From Endomychus coccineus (Eukaryota > Arthropoda > Insecta > Coleoptera > Endomychidae): a stretch of 64,000 bases of DNA. The position numbers and the translations under genes were made by a program. Numbering within the stretch: position 1 is the stretch's first letter; every line of letters starts with the position of its first letter. Below, one piece after another: positions 1-11,455 of the stretch. The stretch lies in assembly GCA_958510875.1 (NCBI GenBank), contig OY294070.1, positions 48,140,078 through 48,204,077 on the forward strand, in the 5' to 3' direction. The notes under the pieces are model-generated. The model was not told the DNA's origin and did not search any database. It was given only the letters and a program-made list of their open reading frames with translations.

Positions 1-454
1 CATGTAATTTCAGTTTGAACAGTTCATTATTTCAATAGATATGAATGAATTCTGAATGTGTATTCCGTGATTGCCACTTTTCTAAATCTCCGTAATTTCA
101 AATAAGTATAATTATTCAAATAGATGAATCTAATTCATGCCCGTTCAAAATTGCATTTCATTCCGATAAAATATGTTGCAAAAACAGGGGTCTGGCCAGT
201 TAAGACACCAAACTTTGTGCAGCCTTATGTATAAAAAGGGCGAACAACCTAAAAACTCCGATAACACTTGTTTACTCCGCTGGGAAGAACTGGTGTGATA
301 TCATGAGCGCGAATTTTAGATCTAAAAAGTAGCGTCACTTTTAACCATTGTTCGGGGCATAAGTAAAAACCATTGGCACAAAAATAAGGATTTGGTGGAG
401 CAGACCTGTCCAGAACCTCGGAAAACATATAAAAGCCGTGACAGCCGAAAGATC

Positions 455-625
455 GCTCTCTTGTGTTTTTGAATTTCGATCAGTGCAGTTACTCTCTTGT
501 GTTTTTAAATTTTGATTAGCGAAGTAGCTCTTTTGTGATTTCAAGTTTCAAGCCGTACAGTATCTCTTGTGTTTTGAATTTTGATTAGTAAAGTAGCTCT
601 CTAGTGTTTTGAATTTATTCGAGTG
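455..625. repeat. Degenerate tandem repeat, about 36-bp period
   Basis: About five diverged copies of a CTCTTGTGTTTTGAATTT-like unit begin near 455, 491, 528, 562 and 597. They lie inside the LTR-like block and may be regulatory repeats of it. Confidence 0.6.
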
Positions 626-963
626 TGAGTCAGAGATTTAAAAGCTGTGAAGTAACAATAGTGTTCCGTTTGTGTTTGTGAATTTTACAAAAAGGTAAAT
701 GATAGCAAATAGTTTATATTTTTGAGCATTACGATATATTGATTTCCGTAATTTATGATTGTTATTGTAATTGATAACCGTTTGTACGATACCTGAGTTC
801 CGTAGTATTCAGTAATTTGAATTGGTGAATTTGAGTTTATCCTAGTTTATCCTAGGTCGAATCGCGCACGATTTGAATTCGCGCGTGAATTGAAATATTC
901 AAGTAATTGTGTGGTGCGTACATAGTGTGTATGTTTGAACGACAGGGGCGTCTTTGGTATATT

Positions 964-1190
964 TGTGCACACTGTGTCACTCCAGAAGTATAAGTATATC
1001 CTAAGACGACCAAACCACCAACGGCTTGTGCACACTGTGTCACTGCATAAGTATAAGCTGGGGGTGGTTGTGTGATTGAGAATCGTAATAATTCCCTTAA
1101 TACTATGAGAAGTCCTCGGCCGTGGATATAGGGGTTATTGCAGATGTGATAGTTAGGGTTTGTGCACACTGTGTCACTCCGGAAGTATAA
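964..1190. repeat. Three copies of a 30-bp motif
   Basis: The motif TGTGCACACTGTGTCACT plus AGAAGTATAA occurs at 964, 1027 and 1161, each time followed by unrelated spacing sequence. It gives the region the look of a repeated enhancer or promoter module within the LTR-like block. Confidence 0.6.
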
Positions 1191-2302
1191 ACCCTAATTG
1201 TCTAGATTCTGAATCTATAAAGTGTATAAAATCTAACACTGTCACACAATTACCGGGTACTCCGTGAAAGTTAGTACAAGGGTGGGTGAGATGACAGAAT
1301 AAACTCAATTAGAGTAATTAACCGAAACATAGGAAAATCTGATATCGTACAATCGGAAAACTAGTGCAAACAATATTTTCCGAACAAACCGAATTAATAA
1401 CCGAATATATCGTAGTGTGATTTGAACATTTCATTTATTAGTGCTGCTATCTAAAATATACCGCATACCGCTCATTACGCTGAGACCTGTTTGATTCGTA
1501 CTTTTCCGCAAATTGATCATTCTGAATCATTCATCAACCGATCCCGTACCGCTGAATTAAATTTAGCGACCGAACTTATCGTAGAGTTGACTTCTTGAAA
1601 GAGTTTTCATTTACCGTTTGAGCTTCATTACATTTTCCGCCTGGGTGTAATTTTAATAATACCGTTCAATTGCATTTAAATTGATTATTCTGAAAGTGTA
1701 CTTGTTAAAATCATTATATATTTTAATATTTGGAATTTTATTAAATTATTTCTGATCCATCTTTAACGAGCTAAGTTATAACCAGGTATCAATTGTAATT
1801 AAAGCCTACAATTTCGATACTGTTTTCTGCCCATTGGACTCTGGTTATACTTCACTGTAGCTACCCTAGGGACAAGGCTATCTTCAGATAGCATAGTGAC
1901 AAGCCTTGTGGAGAGGACCCTAGCAGAAGTTCTCAAAAGGAGTTAACCTTTGGGAAAAATCTGGCGCCCGAGGATTCGAAGCTTACCGCAGTAAGCAATT
2001 TACCGAAAAGCGACAAGGTCACGTTATAATAGTTTATTAATCAGTAGAAACACTAATTGATCTGGGTATCTTCTATCGGAGAGGGTAAGAGTTCCTAGCT
2101 TAGTCATTTATGAATATTTGTTTTGGTAGAAATTGTCTTTCTGTTCGAAAAGAATGTCAAATAAAACTAGTTTAATTGTTTATTCATCAACTATTATCAT
2201 ATTTACACTATATGTACAAATTGAATGTTAATGATTCCTTCTCCGTGGGAACAAGGCTGTTAAAATGCGTACCTTTCTCAGCTGACACCGGTTGAATGCT
2301 CA

Positions 2303-2760
2303 TAGTCCGGGAGCTAGTAACAGATTTGTCCGACCAATTTCATCTCGACCGATAATTTGTCGAATGATTCAGGTAGTTGTGTCATGAAGCCTCGTGCACG
2401 TAAGCTGCGGCACCAGCGGTGGGTGGGCCAACGGCAGCCACGAAATCACGTTGAAGAAAAAAAACCAATTTTTTTATTTCATCCCGGTTGAAAATTTGTC
2501 AGATGATAGTTTACATAATTCTTTGATTAAAAAAAATAGTCAGCTGTGTATATGTCGGTGGAGAACCCACAGCTGACGCAGTGAAATGTGTGGCGCGATA
2601 TGTAGGTGTGAGCTCCGCTCGTCTATTAAAACACATCAGCTGACGAATTTTCTCCCGGCATACAGTCAGCTGATTTATTTGTTTACTTCAGGTACTATGT
2701 CGACTATTATCTGACAATATTTCAATCGGAATGAAATAATTCAACAAAAGTTATTTGGCA
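2303..2760 (+). repeat. Left terminal inverted repeat of the 2.3-6.7 kb transposon
   Basis: It matches the inverse of 6355-6670 joined to 4022-4146, with small indels. Shared landmarks are CTCGACCGATAATTTGTCG, GTGGGTGGGCCAACGGCAGC and repeated CAGCTGAC sites. Confidence 0.8.
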
Positions 2761-2938
2761 TGTTGATAATATGCGTAAGTTGGATAAGAAGTTTAATTTA
2801 CGTTTTTAATAAATATTCTAAATGATTTCAATTTATTAAGGAAGAAATAATACTAGAAAAAAGTATTGATTAATATAAAATATATATCGATCAATTTTTG
2901 ATGCAATAAATACTTTTTATTTAAAAAAAACAGCTATG

Positions 2939-3948
2939 TTATTCTTTTTCATCTTCACTTTGGCTTCTGCTACTTTGATCATCCCCGAATTCGCTTTCAG
3001 AGTCACTGTCAGATTCCGCCCTTAGATTTTCATCATTATCATCTATAACAAAATAAAAAAAACATCAAGTTTATATAGGTATACAACATAATCTTGTAAT
3101 ATTATTAAAATAAAATAAAAATCTACCTTCTTCGGGTTGAATCGTAATTTCGGTGATGGTCGTTGGTAACTGGCTCCCAGAAAACCAAGAAAAGCCGTAC
3201 TTGTTTTCAATCTCTACCCAGCCATAATTTGTTGGAGGCTCAGCAATAGGAACTTGTAGGTGTGCGTGTGCCCAAATTTGTGCTACATAACATGCTCTCG
3301 AAAAATGTTGATAGAGTTCCGCTTTGCATGGTGGTAAGGCCGAACCATCAATAGTTTTCTTGGGCAAACAGAAGACGTCGTCATTATCGAGGTGTTTGTA
3401 CATTTTTTGAAATGTTGCTAATCTTGCCTCGTCAATGATTTTCAGTGATTTGAACCCATACATGTTACAGATAAACTGCTCTATCTTGACGAAAATATCT
3501 TCTCTATCGTCCGATAACGTTGACATCTGAATAAAGCGCATCCTGTGAGCGCATGAAAGGCTGGTAGTGCTTCGCTTATATTTCTTCCTAGAACTTCGTA
3601 CAATTTCGATACATTAATAAATCGTTGATTGCTAACGCCGATTTCCATGCATATTTGCATATTTGTCGAAATTTTATTCATATTGGGTAATATGATAATC
3701 AAAACGTCGGTGTCGGAACAACGGATTGTTAGTTTTGCATCGAAATCTAGTTGGCAAATATGAAAAATCATTCTTGTGTCGGCTTCTTCATGAGCAGGAC
3801 ACGAAAGTTTTTCCTCCAAAGTTCTTACGACTTTACCATCTATGACAGTATACTTAAAACAAGCGTCTGAATTTACATAAATAGTTTTTTCATTAATAAA
3901 CGGTGCGATGTAGTCTTCTGCCCAATTATCAATAAAAAAGTGCTTCTT
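2939..3948 (-). pseudogene. Transposon-encoded PIN-like protein, 3' half, frameshifted, with an intron
   Basis: The reading frame (3948 down) contains HEEADTR followed by CSDTDVLII, then an LPPCK motif region. This combination is familiar from multi-copy, transposon-borne metazoan proteins with a PIN/FEN-like fold; that assignment comes from memory of the family and was not searched. The frame shifts once near 3540. At 3043-3126 there is an 84-bp intron (donor GTAGAT, acceptor TTATAG); splicing keeps frame and adds a strongly acidic serine-rich tail ending at a stop at 2939-2941. The N-terminal half is missing: sequence beyond 3948 runs straight into the right TIR. It is therefore a deletion derivative and not functional. 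Confidence 0.65.
3043..3126 (-). other. 84-bp intron in the transposon gene
   Basis: Donor and acceptor are GT-AG in minus orientation. Removing it joins a codon split as G/AT and converts a run-off into an acidic tail with a clean stop. Confidence 0.6.
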
Positions 3949-4146
3949 TAAAATTTATATTTTTTAGTTCGACTAATAACTCCTTTTTCTGTACTTGGTC
4001 AGGACCATCGATATGAGAGTTATGTCAAATAACTTTTGTTAAGTTATTTCATCCCGATTGAAATATTGTCAGATAATAGTCGACATAGTACCTGAAGTAA
4101 ACAAATAAATCAGCTGACTGTATGCCGCGGGAAAATTCGTCAGCTG

Positions 4147-4157
4147 ATGTGTTTTAA
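4147..4157. repeat. 11-bp target duplication of the PLE, left copy
   Basis: ATGTGTTTTAA occurs here and again at 6344-6354, exactly flanking the PLE. The uninterrupted version of the site is present in the left TIR of the host transposon. Confidence 0.8.
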
Positions 4158-4214
4158 ATTATATATAAAAATTCTCGGGAAATAGGTCACAATAACACTT
4201 TGTTTTAACTATTC

Positions 4215-4256
4215 GTCTTTACGTACGTTTCGGTCTCACGACCATCATCAGAAGAC
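4215..4256 (-). ncRNA. Hammerhead ribozyme motif of the PLE
   Basis: Read on the minus strand it has stem I GTCTT/AAGAC, the core CTGATGA, stem II GGTC-GTGA-GACC, the core GAAA, and a minimal stem III CG-TA-CG followed by the expected UA cleavage dinucleotide. Short stem III hammerheads are an established feature of Penelope-like elements. One unpaired base (T) lies between the CTGATGA core and stem II; the second copy at 28,978 has C there. Confidence 0.75.
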
Positions 4257-4661
4257 TCACTATGTCTAAAAAGGGGGTTTATTAAAACTAATTATAGCAC
4301 AAGCGTCCAAATCGCACAATTTAACTTCAATTAAAAGAGCCCACGCCGTCGAAACGAACAGAACCACGAATAATCGAAATTGTATCGTCAGAAATAATGT
4401 ATAAAAATTATTTTTTTGTAGTAAGAATCCGCTATTCAGTAATATTATTAAAATATATGAGTGCATATTGATTGGTATTCTCACAACAAATGAGAAGAAC
4501 GAAGTTATTTGTCAAGTATCTACTTTCGAAACCAGATGTGTAGGATTTATGACAAGGCCCTTAAGAACGGTTTCAGACCTGTACTGGGAAATAACTATTA
4601 CGAATTCTTCCTAAAAACATTTTCTACACTTATAAAGACGTATGTAAGAATTTGCAAGAGA

Positions 4662-5390
4662 TTATTTAATCAAATTAGTATAAATATGACTTAGATTTTG
4701 TGTGTCTACCCTATGATTTACAGATTTGGGGTCCCGTTTTATGTGAATCATCTCCAGGATAGATCTTTTATAATAATTGGTTTCCTTAGTTAAGATATTA
4801 ACATTTTTGTAATCAAATTGATGGTTATAATCAAAGCAATGCTTAGCAAGGGCGGTGGAATTTTCTAAGTTGTTATTTCTTGTGCTATATTTATGGCCGT
4901 ACATTCTTTTTTGTAAATATTGTTTAGAGATTCCAGTATAGGTTCCATCACAATCTAAACAATTCAATTTATACACTGTGTGGGTTTGTTTATCTTTGGG
5001 TATTAACGGTTTTAGATTTGAGAAATATTTCCCAACACAGTTAGTAGGTTTATGCGCAACATTTATATCATACTTTTTCAAACATTTTTTGATTTTCTCT
5101 GAGGTCTCCGGAATGTAAGGTAGAGTTATAAAATTGTCTGTATTACCTTTTATGTTATTTTTATTAGACGAACCATTATAGATTTTGTTTATTCTTTCTT
5201 TAATGATAGGATCGAAAAAAGTTTTTGGGTAGCCATTCAATTCTAGTGTAGTACGAACAATTTTTAAATTTTTGGGGCGGTCATCTGCGTGGGACAATTT
5301 TATCGCGCGATCTGTAAGGCTGTTTATGACACTTTTTTTAGAAAACAAGCTGGTGCAACGGAATTGAAGTGAAGATAACGTTGAGACCAT
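4662..5390 (-). pseudogene. PLE GIY-YIG endonuclease domain
   Basis: The frame holds the linker between RT and endonuclease (LTDRAIKLSH region), then KLNCLDCDGTYTG, which is the GIY-YIG-like core, followed by KRMYGHKYS and a conserved ALAKH block, ending in a stop at 4662. In Penelope elements this nuclease nicks DNA at the insertion site. It overlaps the end of the RT frame; a single-base shift in the T-rich stretch near 5335-5390 separates them, so an uninterrupted polyprotein is not made. Related fragments occur at 14.6 kb and 58.4 kb. Confidence 0.85.
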
Positions 5391-6343
5391 ACTTCTTTAG
5401 TAAACCAAGAGGTTTTTATTTTTCCATCAGCATCATGCCTAATGTTCATATCAAGGAAATTTATGTTATTGTTTAATTCTATTTCACAAGTGAATTGAAG
5501 TTTACAGTGAAAATTGTTAAATTTATCAATTACATATTGAATTTTATCGTTGGGAACACACATAAGGCAATCGTCTACATACCGTTTAAAGAATACAGGC
5601 CGAAAATCTAATGAACTCATAACAGATTCCTCAAGGCACTCCATAACGAGGTTAGCAATGGTAGCTGAAATAGGAGATCCCATTGCTGTGCCGAATATTT
5701 GTCCAAAAAATTGCTCACCATACTGAAAGTATGTGCATTCTAAACAAAATTTTACAGCATTTATAAATTCCGATTGATCTAGAGGTGTGTGGTTTTTAAT
5801 CTCTGCCCAACGTTTTTTGATGCTATTCAATGCCAAAACAACAGGTATATTTGTAAATAAAGAAACAACGTCCAAGGAAATCAGTTGATGGTTTACGGGT
5901 ACGGATTGATTTTTTATAAATTCATTAAAGTGCCATGAATCTTTTACATAGAATTCATTTTTTCCTATTATATTATTGATAGATTTTGATAGAAATTTTG
6001 ATAAATTGTAAGTGGGCGCTCCAATATTACTAACAATGGGTCTTAGAGGTATATCATTTTTATGCAGTTTGGGAAGCCCATAGATATAAGGTGCTAGCCC
6101 ATTATGGCAAATTAATTTATTTTTTAATTCAATAGGGATTATCTTATTCTTATGCCATTTATTTATCAATTTATTCATGTTGTTTTGTACTGATAAAGTA
6201 GGATCAGATTTTAATTTTTTGTAAGTTGTTTCATCATTTAAAAGGTTTCCTATTTTGTTTTCATAGTCATTTCTATGCATTATGACGGTTTTATTACATT
6301 TATCCGCGTTCAAAACTAATATTTGAGGGTTAGCATCTAAGAA
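5324..6343 (-). pseudogene. PLE reverse transcriptase domain
   Basis: Counting from an upstream in-frame start at 6394 (outside the element), the palm motifs are SLDVVSLFTNIP (173-184), AMGSPISA (237-244) and the catalytic YVDD (272-275). The N-terminal part of the domain is missing because the element is cut at 6343, and the first 17 or so codons of the open frame belong to the flanking transposon. The frame ends just after the RT thumb owing to the frameshift into the endonuclease. The catalytic residues are intact, so the copy is not very old. Confidence 0.85.
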
Positions 6344-6354
6344 ATGTGTTTTAA
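6344..6354. repeat. 11-bp target duplication of the PLE, right copy
   Basis: ATGTGTTTTAA, identical to 4147-4157. Confidence 0.8.
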
Positions 6355-6670
6355 TAGACGAGCTGAGCTCACACCTACATATCGCGCCACACATTTCACT
6401 GCGTCAGCTGACGGTTTTTCCACCGACATATACACAGCTGACGATTTTTTTTATTCAAAGAATTATGTAAACTATCATGTGACAAATTTTCAACCGGGAT
6501 GAAATAAAATTTTTTTTTTTAACGTGATTTCGTGGCTGCCGTTGGCCCACCCACCGCTAGTGCCGCAGCTGACGTGCACGAGGCTTCATGACAACTACCT
6601 GAATCACTCGACAAATTATCGGTCGAGATGAAATGATCGACCTCGATCTGCTACTGGCTCCCGGACTATC

Positions 6671-7381
6671 ATAACCTAGGCTGAGTAGCGCTAGCGTGGA
6701 AACTCGGGATTAAACTTCGATCTTAGTTGAATTTAGAATTTAGTCAGATCAATTTTATCTCAGATAGTGTTAGTCATGCGCATTCTGTCTCTACATTATA
6801 CTACGTACTTATTTACCTGCTTATGGCCGGTGAGATTTCAGAACCTCGAATCAATATCAATTGCGCTGTTACGGTAACAACGACGAGATAAATATTATAA
6901 CATGTGTTTCTCAATATCTTGATTTCAACTTGACTGGCGTCAGTTCTTAAGAAAAATAGTCGGTTTTATCACAACCAATGTTCTTCAGGGATTCTTTTAT
7001 ATTGAGGGAGAGGTTAGGTCAGTAACACAGCGGCTTTAATTCGGCTAGTCTGGTCAGGTCTGAACTATTTTCTTCCAGTTTCGGACTGAATGAATGGAAG
7101 TATTAGTTCTCAATCTTTTGATATTAGCTCAACCAATTGGTAGGTCTGAATGTATTTGCGTAGTAGTCTATCAGCATTGCAGGTCAAATACAGGAAACAT
7201 GTTTTATAAAATAGAATACGTGTTACACTCCCCGTTTGGACAATAGAACGATCAAATCATATCTCGTGAAAACCATTCAAACATTTTAGAGAGCCTGAGC
7301 GCTTTTTTTACAACATAGATTAAAAACTATTTCAATTATATTTTAATGGACTGAATTTAAACAAAATTTGTTTGCTTTTAG
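6671..7381. other. Non-coding stretch, nothing recognised
   Basis: AT-rich sequence with no convincing reading frame or repeat. It ends in a pyrimidine-rich tract and TAG that act as the likely splice acceptor for the exon at 7382. Confidence 0.4.
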
Positions 7382-7627
7382 AATACAGTTTTGAATAAAT
7401 ATGGTGTTCAAACATTTGGGACTGGATTTCTGCGCACAAGAATGAATATAATGCACCAATCGCAGGCGTTTCTATCCAAGTACAACAATAACAAAGTTAT
7501 GAAATGCCGAGAAAAGTTCATATATGAAAAGTTGAATTCGTCTACTCTTGTTAAAAGCGTCGAACAAGTTTTACAGGCATTCAGAAAGGCAAGAAAAAAT
7601 ATGCAAGAAGCGAGGAAAAATGTTTGA
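7382..7627 (+). CDS. Terminal coding exon of an unidentified host gene
   Basis: A pyrimidine-rich tract ending in TTTTAG precedes an open frame that begins at AAT ACA GTT and ends in TGA at 7625-7627. The encoded 81 residues are basic and helical, with QAFLSKYNN and a C-terminal KARKNMQEARKNV. No in-frame ATG gives a sensible start, which argues for an internal or last exon. A polyadenylation signal AATAAA lies at 7712-7717. I do not recognise the protein. Upstream exons were not found; if on this side they would lie beyond the transposon at 2.3-6.7 kb. It could also be a chance frame. Confidence 0.45.
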   Translation, partial: NTVLNKYGVQTFGTGFLRTRMNIMHQSQAFLSKYNNNKVMKCREKFIYEKLNSSTLVKSVEQVLQAFRKARKNMQEARKNV

Positions 7628-7711
7628 AACTATCGATGTTCGCTATTTATATTCTCGTTGATTCTTCCGTACGGTATAAATATGATTAATAAGATAGTTT
7701 ATAAGCTTTGA

Positions 7712-7717
7712 AATAAA
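7712..7717 (+). promoter_or_regulatory. Polyadenylation signal
   Basis: AATAAA about 85 bp after the stop codon of the exon at 7382-7627. Confidence 0.45.
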
Positions 7718-8131
7718 TATTTAACAGTAATTTTTGTAAATGTTCATTCTTTACTTGGAAACTGGGCGAATAAAAATGGGGGCAAAGTTCATGTTAATTT
7801 TTAATTGTCTCTAGATAGTGTAGATTATTAACTCAAATTTTGAAATAACAAGTGTACCATAGGGTGACGTTCATAGGAATGGTAACTGCATGGTTTTTAA
7901 AATTTGCGAGAGAGGACCAAGTAAACAAATTATTAATTTAAAACAACATGTCATGGAATAGAAATCCTCCCAATTCCACCTTTGATGAACTAAAGACAAA
8001 CACCATGACGCAAAAGCCTTATAGTGTGATAGAATTAGCAAAAAATGTCGGTAATTTTTCATAATTCTGAGTTCGGAGAAAAAAATTGCCTTGAGTACAT
8101 AATTATGATACAAATTGGAGGAACTAAAATC

Positions 8132-9971
8132 CAGTGGCGGCTCCTCGAAGGAGGCTAAGGAGGCTCAGCCTCCTCACCAATTTATCTTAATGATCATTCT
8201 CCATTTTATTTCTTGTTTCTCTGATGATTTTTAAAATTTTACAATTAATTCCCCGTTCTCAGTAGTTATTTTTAACCTGGCAACAGTGCCCTGAGGCTAG
8301 ACTCTCTATATATCTCAAACGCTGAGCATGTGTTGTCCAACGCAGTTGCCGTTTTTCCGACCAGTCCGAACGCCAACTGGGTAAATCAGCGAAAATGGCA
8401 ACACCCTCTGGAGGCTAGCCTGCGGCAGCCGCTAGCAATCTATGAAATACGAGACGTGCGTTCTGCCGACTGCTGAGTAGGTCAGTCAGTGCTTGTTTAT
8501 GTGTTGTCACGCCATGCGAAGTAAGGTTAGATTGTTGTCTGTTGTAAATTTAAAATGAGTGTTAGTGAGTTAGTTGCTGCCTTTTAGAAAATCCATTTAG
8601 TGAATTAACATATGATAAAAGTGTTTCTTTTAAATAAACGGCCTTTACCGGATTTGAAAGGATTAGTAATGTCAGGTAACTATCAAAATCGATCATTGTT
8701 AATGCTAATAGTAGTATTGACAAGACGAAGTTTTAAAAAAATCTTTGATTTCCCTGTAATGCTCCAACTCCATGGAATTTTAACATCACGTGCAGTATTT
8801 ACCATCCATAAAAATAAAGACAAATTAATTGATACATTTGATTTTGTATTAAACAGTGATGATTTTTCAACAGATCAGGTTTCATTAAATGCTGCTGTTG
8901 GTTTAAAATCTTATTTAGAAAATGAAGAATTTTTGTTTTTTCTTGATAATTTTAAATTAATATTTGAACAAACTGATGTTATTTTTCAAATTTTACAACA
9001 TAAATTCACTGATATAATTTATTCAAGAGATCGTTTGAAACATCTCATTGGAAAAATGTCAAGTTTCCGTAATACAGAATTTCATTTTAATATTTTATTT
9101 GAAAATTTTTCAACTGATGAGGCTCCTTCCGCGAAAAGGAGGAAAACATATAATTTGGTAGACAAGAACTATTAAAGGTCAAATTGAGATTCGAGTTTTC
9201 CGATTTACATGAATTGAAGTTTTTTGACTTGACGAATAGAAGATTTTTCGAATCTTTTTCAAAAGAGTTCCCCAATACACTTTAAGATAACTCATTTCTA
9301 AAATATAAATTTTTTGATAAAATAGCACGGCACAATGAATTATGCGTTATATACTTGGATAAAGATATTTTAGGCCAGTATGACATAGGCCAGTATGACA
9401 GTCACGCCGATATGATAAAATATATGATAGACAATGATTTGCAACAAGTTTTACCTCAGTTTTATAAACTACTTTGTTTGACAGTCACCATTTCTGTCAC
9501 GTTGGCATCGGTGGAGAGATCATTTTCTACTCTCAAACGAATTAAAACTTACATGCCAAATACAATGGGCCAAAATCATTTATACAATGTTAGTGTAATA
9601 TCTATTGAAAAAGATTTTGTAAAACACTTAAAACAAAATGGTACATTTTTTGATGATATTATTGATCTTTTTTCGCAAACTAAAGACCGTAGAATTCCGT
9701 TAATATATAAAAAAAAGTTAATAAAATTAATAAAAAAAACAAAATATGAAAAATTCCAAAAAAAAGAAAAAATATTAAAAATCCAAAAAAAAATAAAAGA
9801 CAAGAGAAACTCTATACCTCCACGTTGGTTCTTGCTGGGTAACAATTAATTTTGTCACTGAAGTATCTGGTACAGTCGCTGTGCAAAGGTTAAAAGGCTG
9901 TGAATAGAGTATATTTTTACAAAAACGTTTTATGTCCAGCCTCCTCTCTCAAAAATTCACGAGCCGCCACT
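8132..9971 (+). mobile_element. hAT-family element, deletion derivative
   Basis: The left end CAGTGGCGGCTC is matched by GAGCCGCCACT at the right end, a typical hAT terminus, and the interior encodes the C-terminal part of a hAT transposase. It lies within the left arm of the foldback element; the other arm and the copy at 41.5 kb keep the uninterrupted sequence. A clean 8-bp target duplication is not visible; about 8 bp of the ancestral site appear lost. Confidence 0.8.
8612..9849 (+). pseudogene. hAT transposase (ZMYM1/DUF4371-like), C-terminal part
   Basis: Two same-strand blocks belong together. 8612-9175 gives a helical region with DRLKHLIGKMSSFR and AKRRKTYN; 9355-9849 gives VERSFSTLKRIKTYMPNTMG, the signature of the hAT C-terminal dimerisation domain. 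A stop at 9175 and another near 9282 separate them. The N-terminal zinc fingers and the first catalytic block are missing. hAT transposases cut and paste DNA in the nucleus; this copy cannot be active. The C-terminal tail is unusually lysine-rich through A-rich expansion. Confidence 0.8.
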
Positions 9972-11455
9972 TTTTGATCGTAGCAAATGGTCCAAAAGAA
10001 AATGGGAAAAATGGCCAAAACCAGTTTTTCACGTCGGACATCGTCGGATTGAGTTAAAAAGAAAAAAAGCTTCTGATAACCTTATGCGCCGTGAAAAGAC
10101 GGAAAAAGTGAGCTGTGAATGAACCCGATTGGTCCAGCGGTGACCCCGCAAATTGCAAAAAACCATCGATTGTGCTCGAAATTCCAAAAATTCATAACTC
10201 TTGTTCTTTTGAAGATTAAGAGCTGAAATTTCAATAGGTTGTAGCTTTTGTGCCCACCAAGTACCACAAAATTGCAGCAAGATCGGATGTATACTTTTTG
10301 CAAACCGCAGGTTAATGCAAAAAAAGCACTTTTGTAAAATTGCCCTAAAAAGTTGTGGTGCGGTAACGCGCCATTTTTTTACGGGATTATCTTCTTCAAT
10401 GGTTAATAAACAACTTACCAAATTTCCAACTTCTTATCTTTCGTAAAAGTTGCTAAAACAATTATTTTAAATAATGGTATTTCGTGCGCTTGTCTGTGCG
10501 GCGCTCGTGGAAGGGAGAGCGCCGCTCTAGGCTTGTAGAAAACAACAACATCTCGGGAACCCTTGCTCGAAAATCGATGTTTTTAATCCGTACTAACATT
10601 CAATAATATTAAGATTGTGCGTATTTTCAAACTTCTAGTAATGTCGGAAGTACTCTAAATAACAAATAGTAATAATGAATAGATCGAATAGCGCAATGTA
10701 TTTTTTTAGAGTACTTCCGACATTACTAGAAGTTTGAAAATACGCGCAATCTTAATATTATTGAATGGTAGTACGGATTAGAAAAAATCGATTTTCGAAC
10801 AAGGTTTCCCGAGATATTGTTGTTTTTTACAAGCGCACGAAATACCATTATTTAAGGTAATTGTTTTAGCAACTTTTACTGAAGATAAGAGGTTGGAAAT
10901 TCGGTAAGTTGTTCATTAACTATTGAAGAAGATGATCCCGTAAAAAAAATAGGGCGTTACCGCACCACAACTTTTTTTGGGCCATTTAACAAAAGTGCTT
11001 TTTTTACATTAAGCTGCGGTTTGCAAAAAGTGTACATCTGATCTGCTTGATGTGTGGTACTTAATGGGCACAAAAGCTACAACCTATCAAAATTTCAGTT
11101 CTTAATCTTTAAAAGAACAAGAGTTATGAATTTTTGAAATTTCGAGCAAAATCGATGGTTTTTTGCAATTTGCGAGGTCACTGCTGGACCAATCGGGTTC
11201 ATCCACAGCTTATTTTTTCCAACTTTTCACGGCGCATAAGCTTATTGAAAGCGTTTTTCTTCTTAACTCAATCCGACGACGTCCAACGCGAAAAACCGGT
11301 TTTGGTCATTCTTACCATTTGTTTTGGACCATTTGCGACGATCAAAAAGTGTTCCATTTTAGTTTGTTCAATTTGTATCATAATTATCTACTTAAAGCAA
11401 TTTTTTTCTCCGAACTCAGAATTAAAAACTCCAAAAAGCTAATTCTATCACATTA

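Larger units (their letters stand above)
1..1961 (+). mobile_element. LTR-like block of a retroelement (5' part, no body)
   Basis: No long reading frame is present. The block holds internal short repeats and ends just before TGGCGCCCGAGG (from 1962), which resembles a tRNA-primed primer binding site directly after an LTR. The last 130 bases (GGGACAAGG..., CAGCAGAAGTTCTC-like) run parallel to 36,180-36,300, where the same layout again ends at TGGCGC. The upstream end of the LTR lies outside the window or is not recognisable. That this is an LTR is inference; no gag or pol follows, because a different transposon starts at 2303. Confidence 0.35.
4158..6343 (-). mobile_element. Penelope-like retroelement, 5'-truncated
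   Basis: A minus-strand PLE of 2.19 kb interrupts the right TIR of the 2303-6670 transposon. It encodes a reverse transcriptase joined to a GIY-YIG endonuclease, the canonical Penelope architecture, and has a hammerhead-ribozyme-like sequence near its 3' end (4215-4256). The 5' end is cut inside the start of the RT-coding region, and an 11-bp duplication marks the insertion. One frameshift separates the RT and endonuclease frames. Confidence 0.9.
2303..6670 (-). mobile_element. DNA transposon with about 450-bp TIRs, superfamily not identified
   Basis: The left repeat (2303-2760) is matched in inverse orientation by 4022-4146 plus 6355-6670; the right copy is split by the PLE insertion at 4158-6343. 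The outer ends read ATAGTCCGGGAGC on both sides. The repeats contain several CAGCTGAC motifs about 50 bp apart. The interior carries a broken minus-strand gene (2939-3948). No target duplication could be read with confidence. The superfamily is uncertain; the encoded protein belongs to a widespread transposon-associated family, not to a recognised DDE transposase. Confidence 0.7.
8022..11455. mobile_element. Long foldback element (arms about 800 bp), interrupted by a hAT
   Basis: The termini TAGTGTGATAGAATTAGC (left) and GCTAATTCTATCACATTA (right) are inverted repeats, and almost the whole element folds on itself: 8022-8131 plus 9972-10,660 pair with 10,705-11,455, leaving a spacer of about 45 bp. 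Open frames inside the arms are mirror images of each other and are not genes. A second copy with the same termini is at 41,441-42,546. No transposase is present, so it is non-autonomous. Confidence 0.85.
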
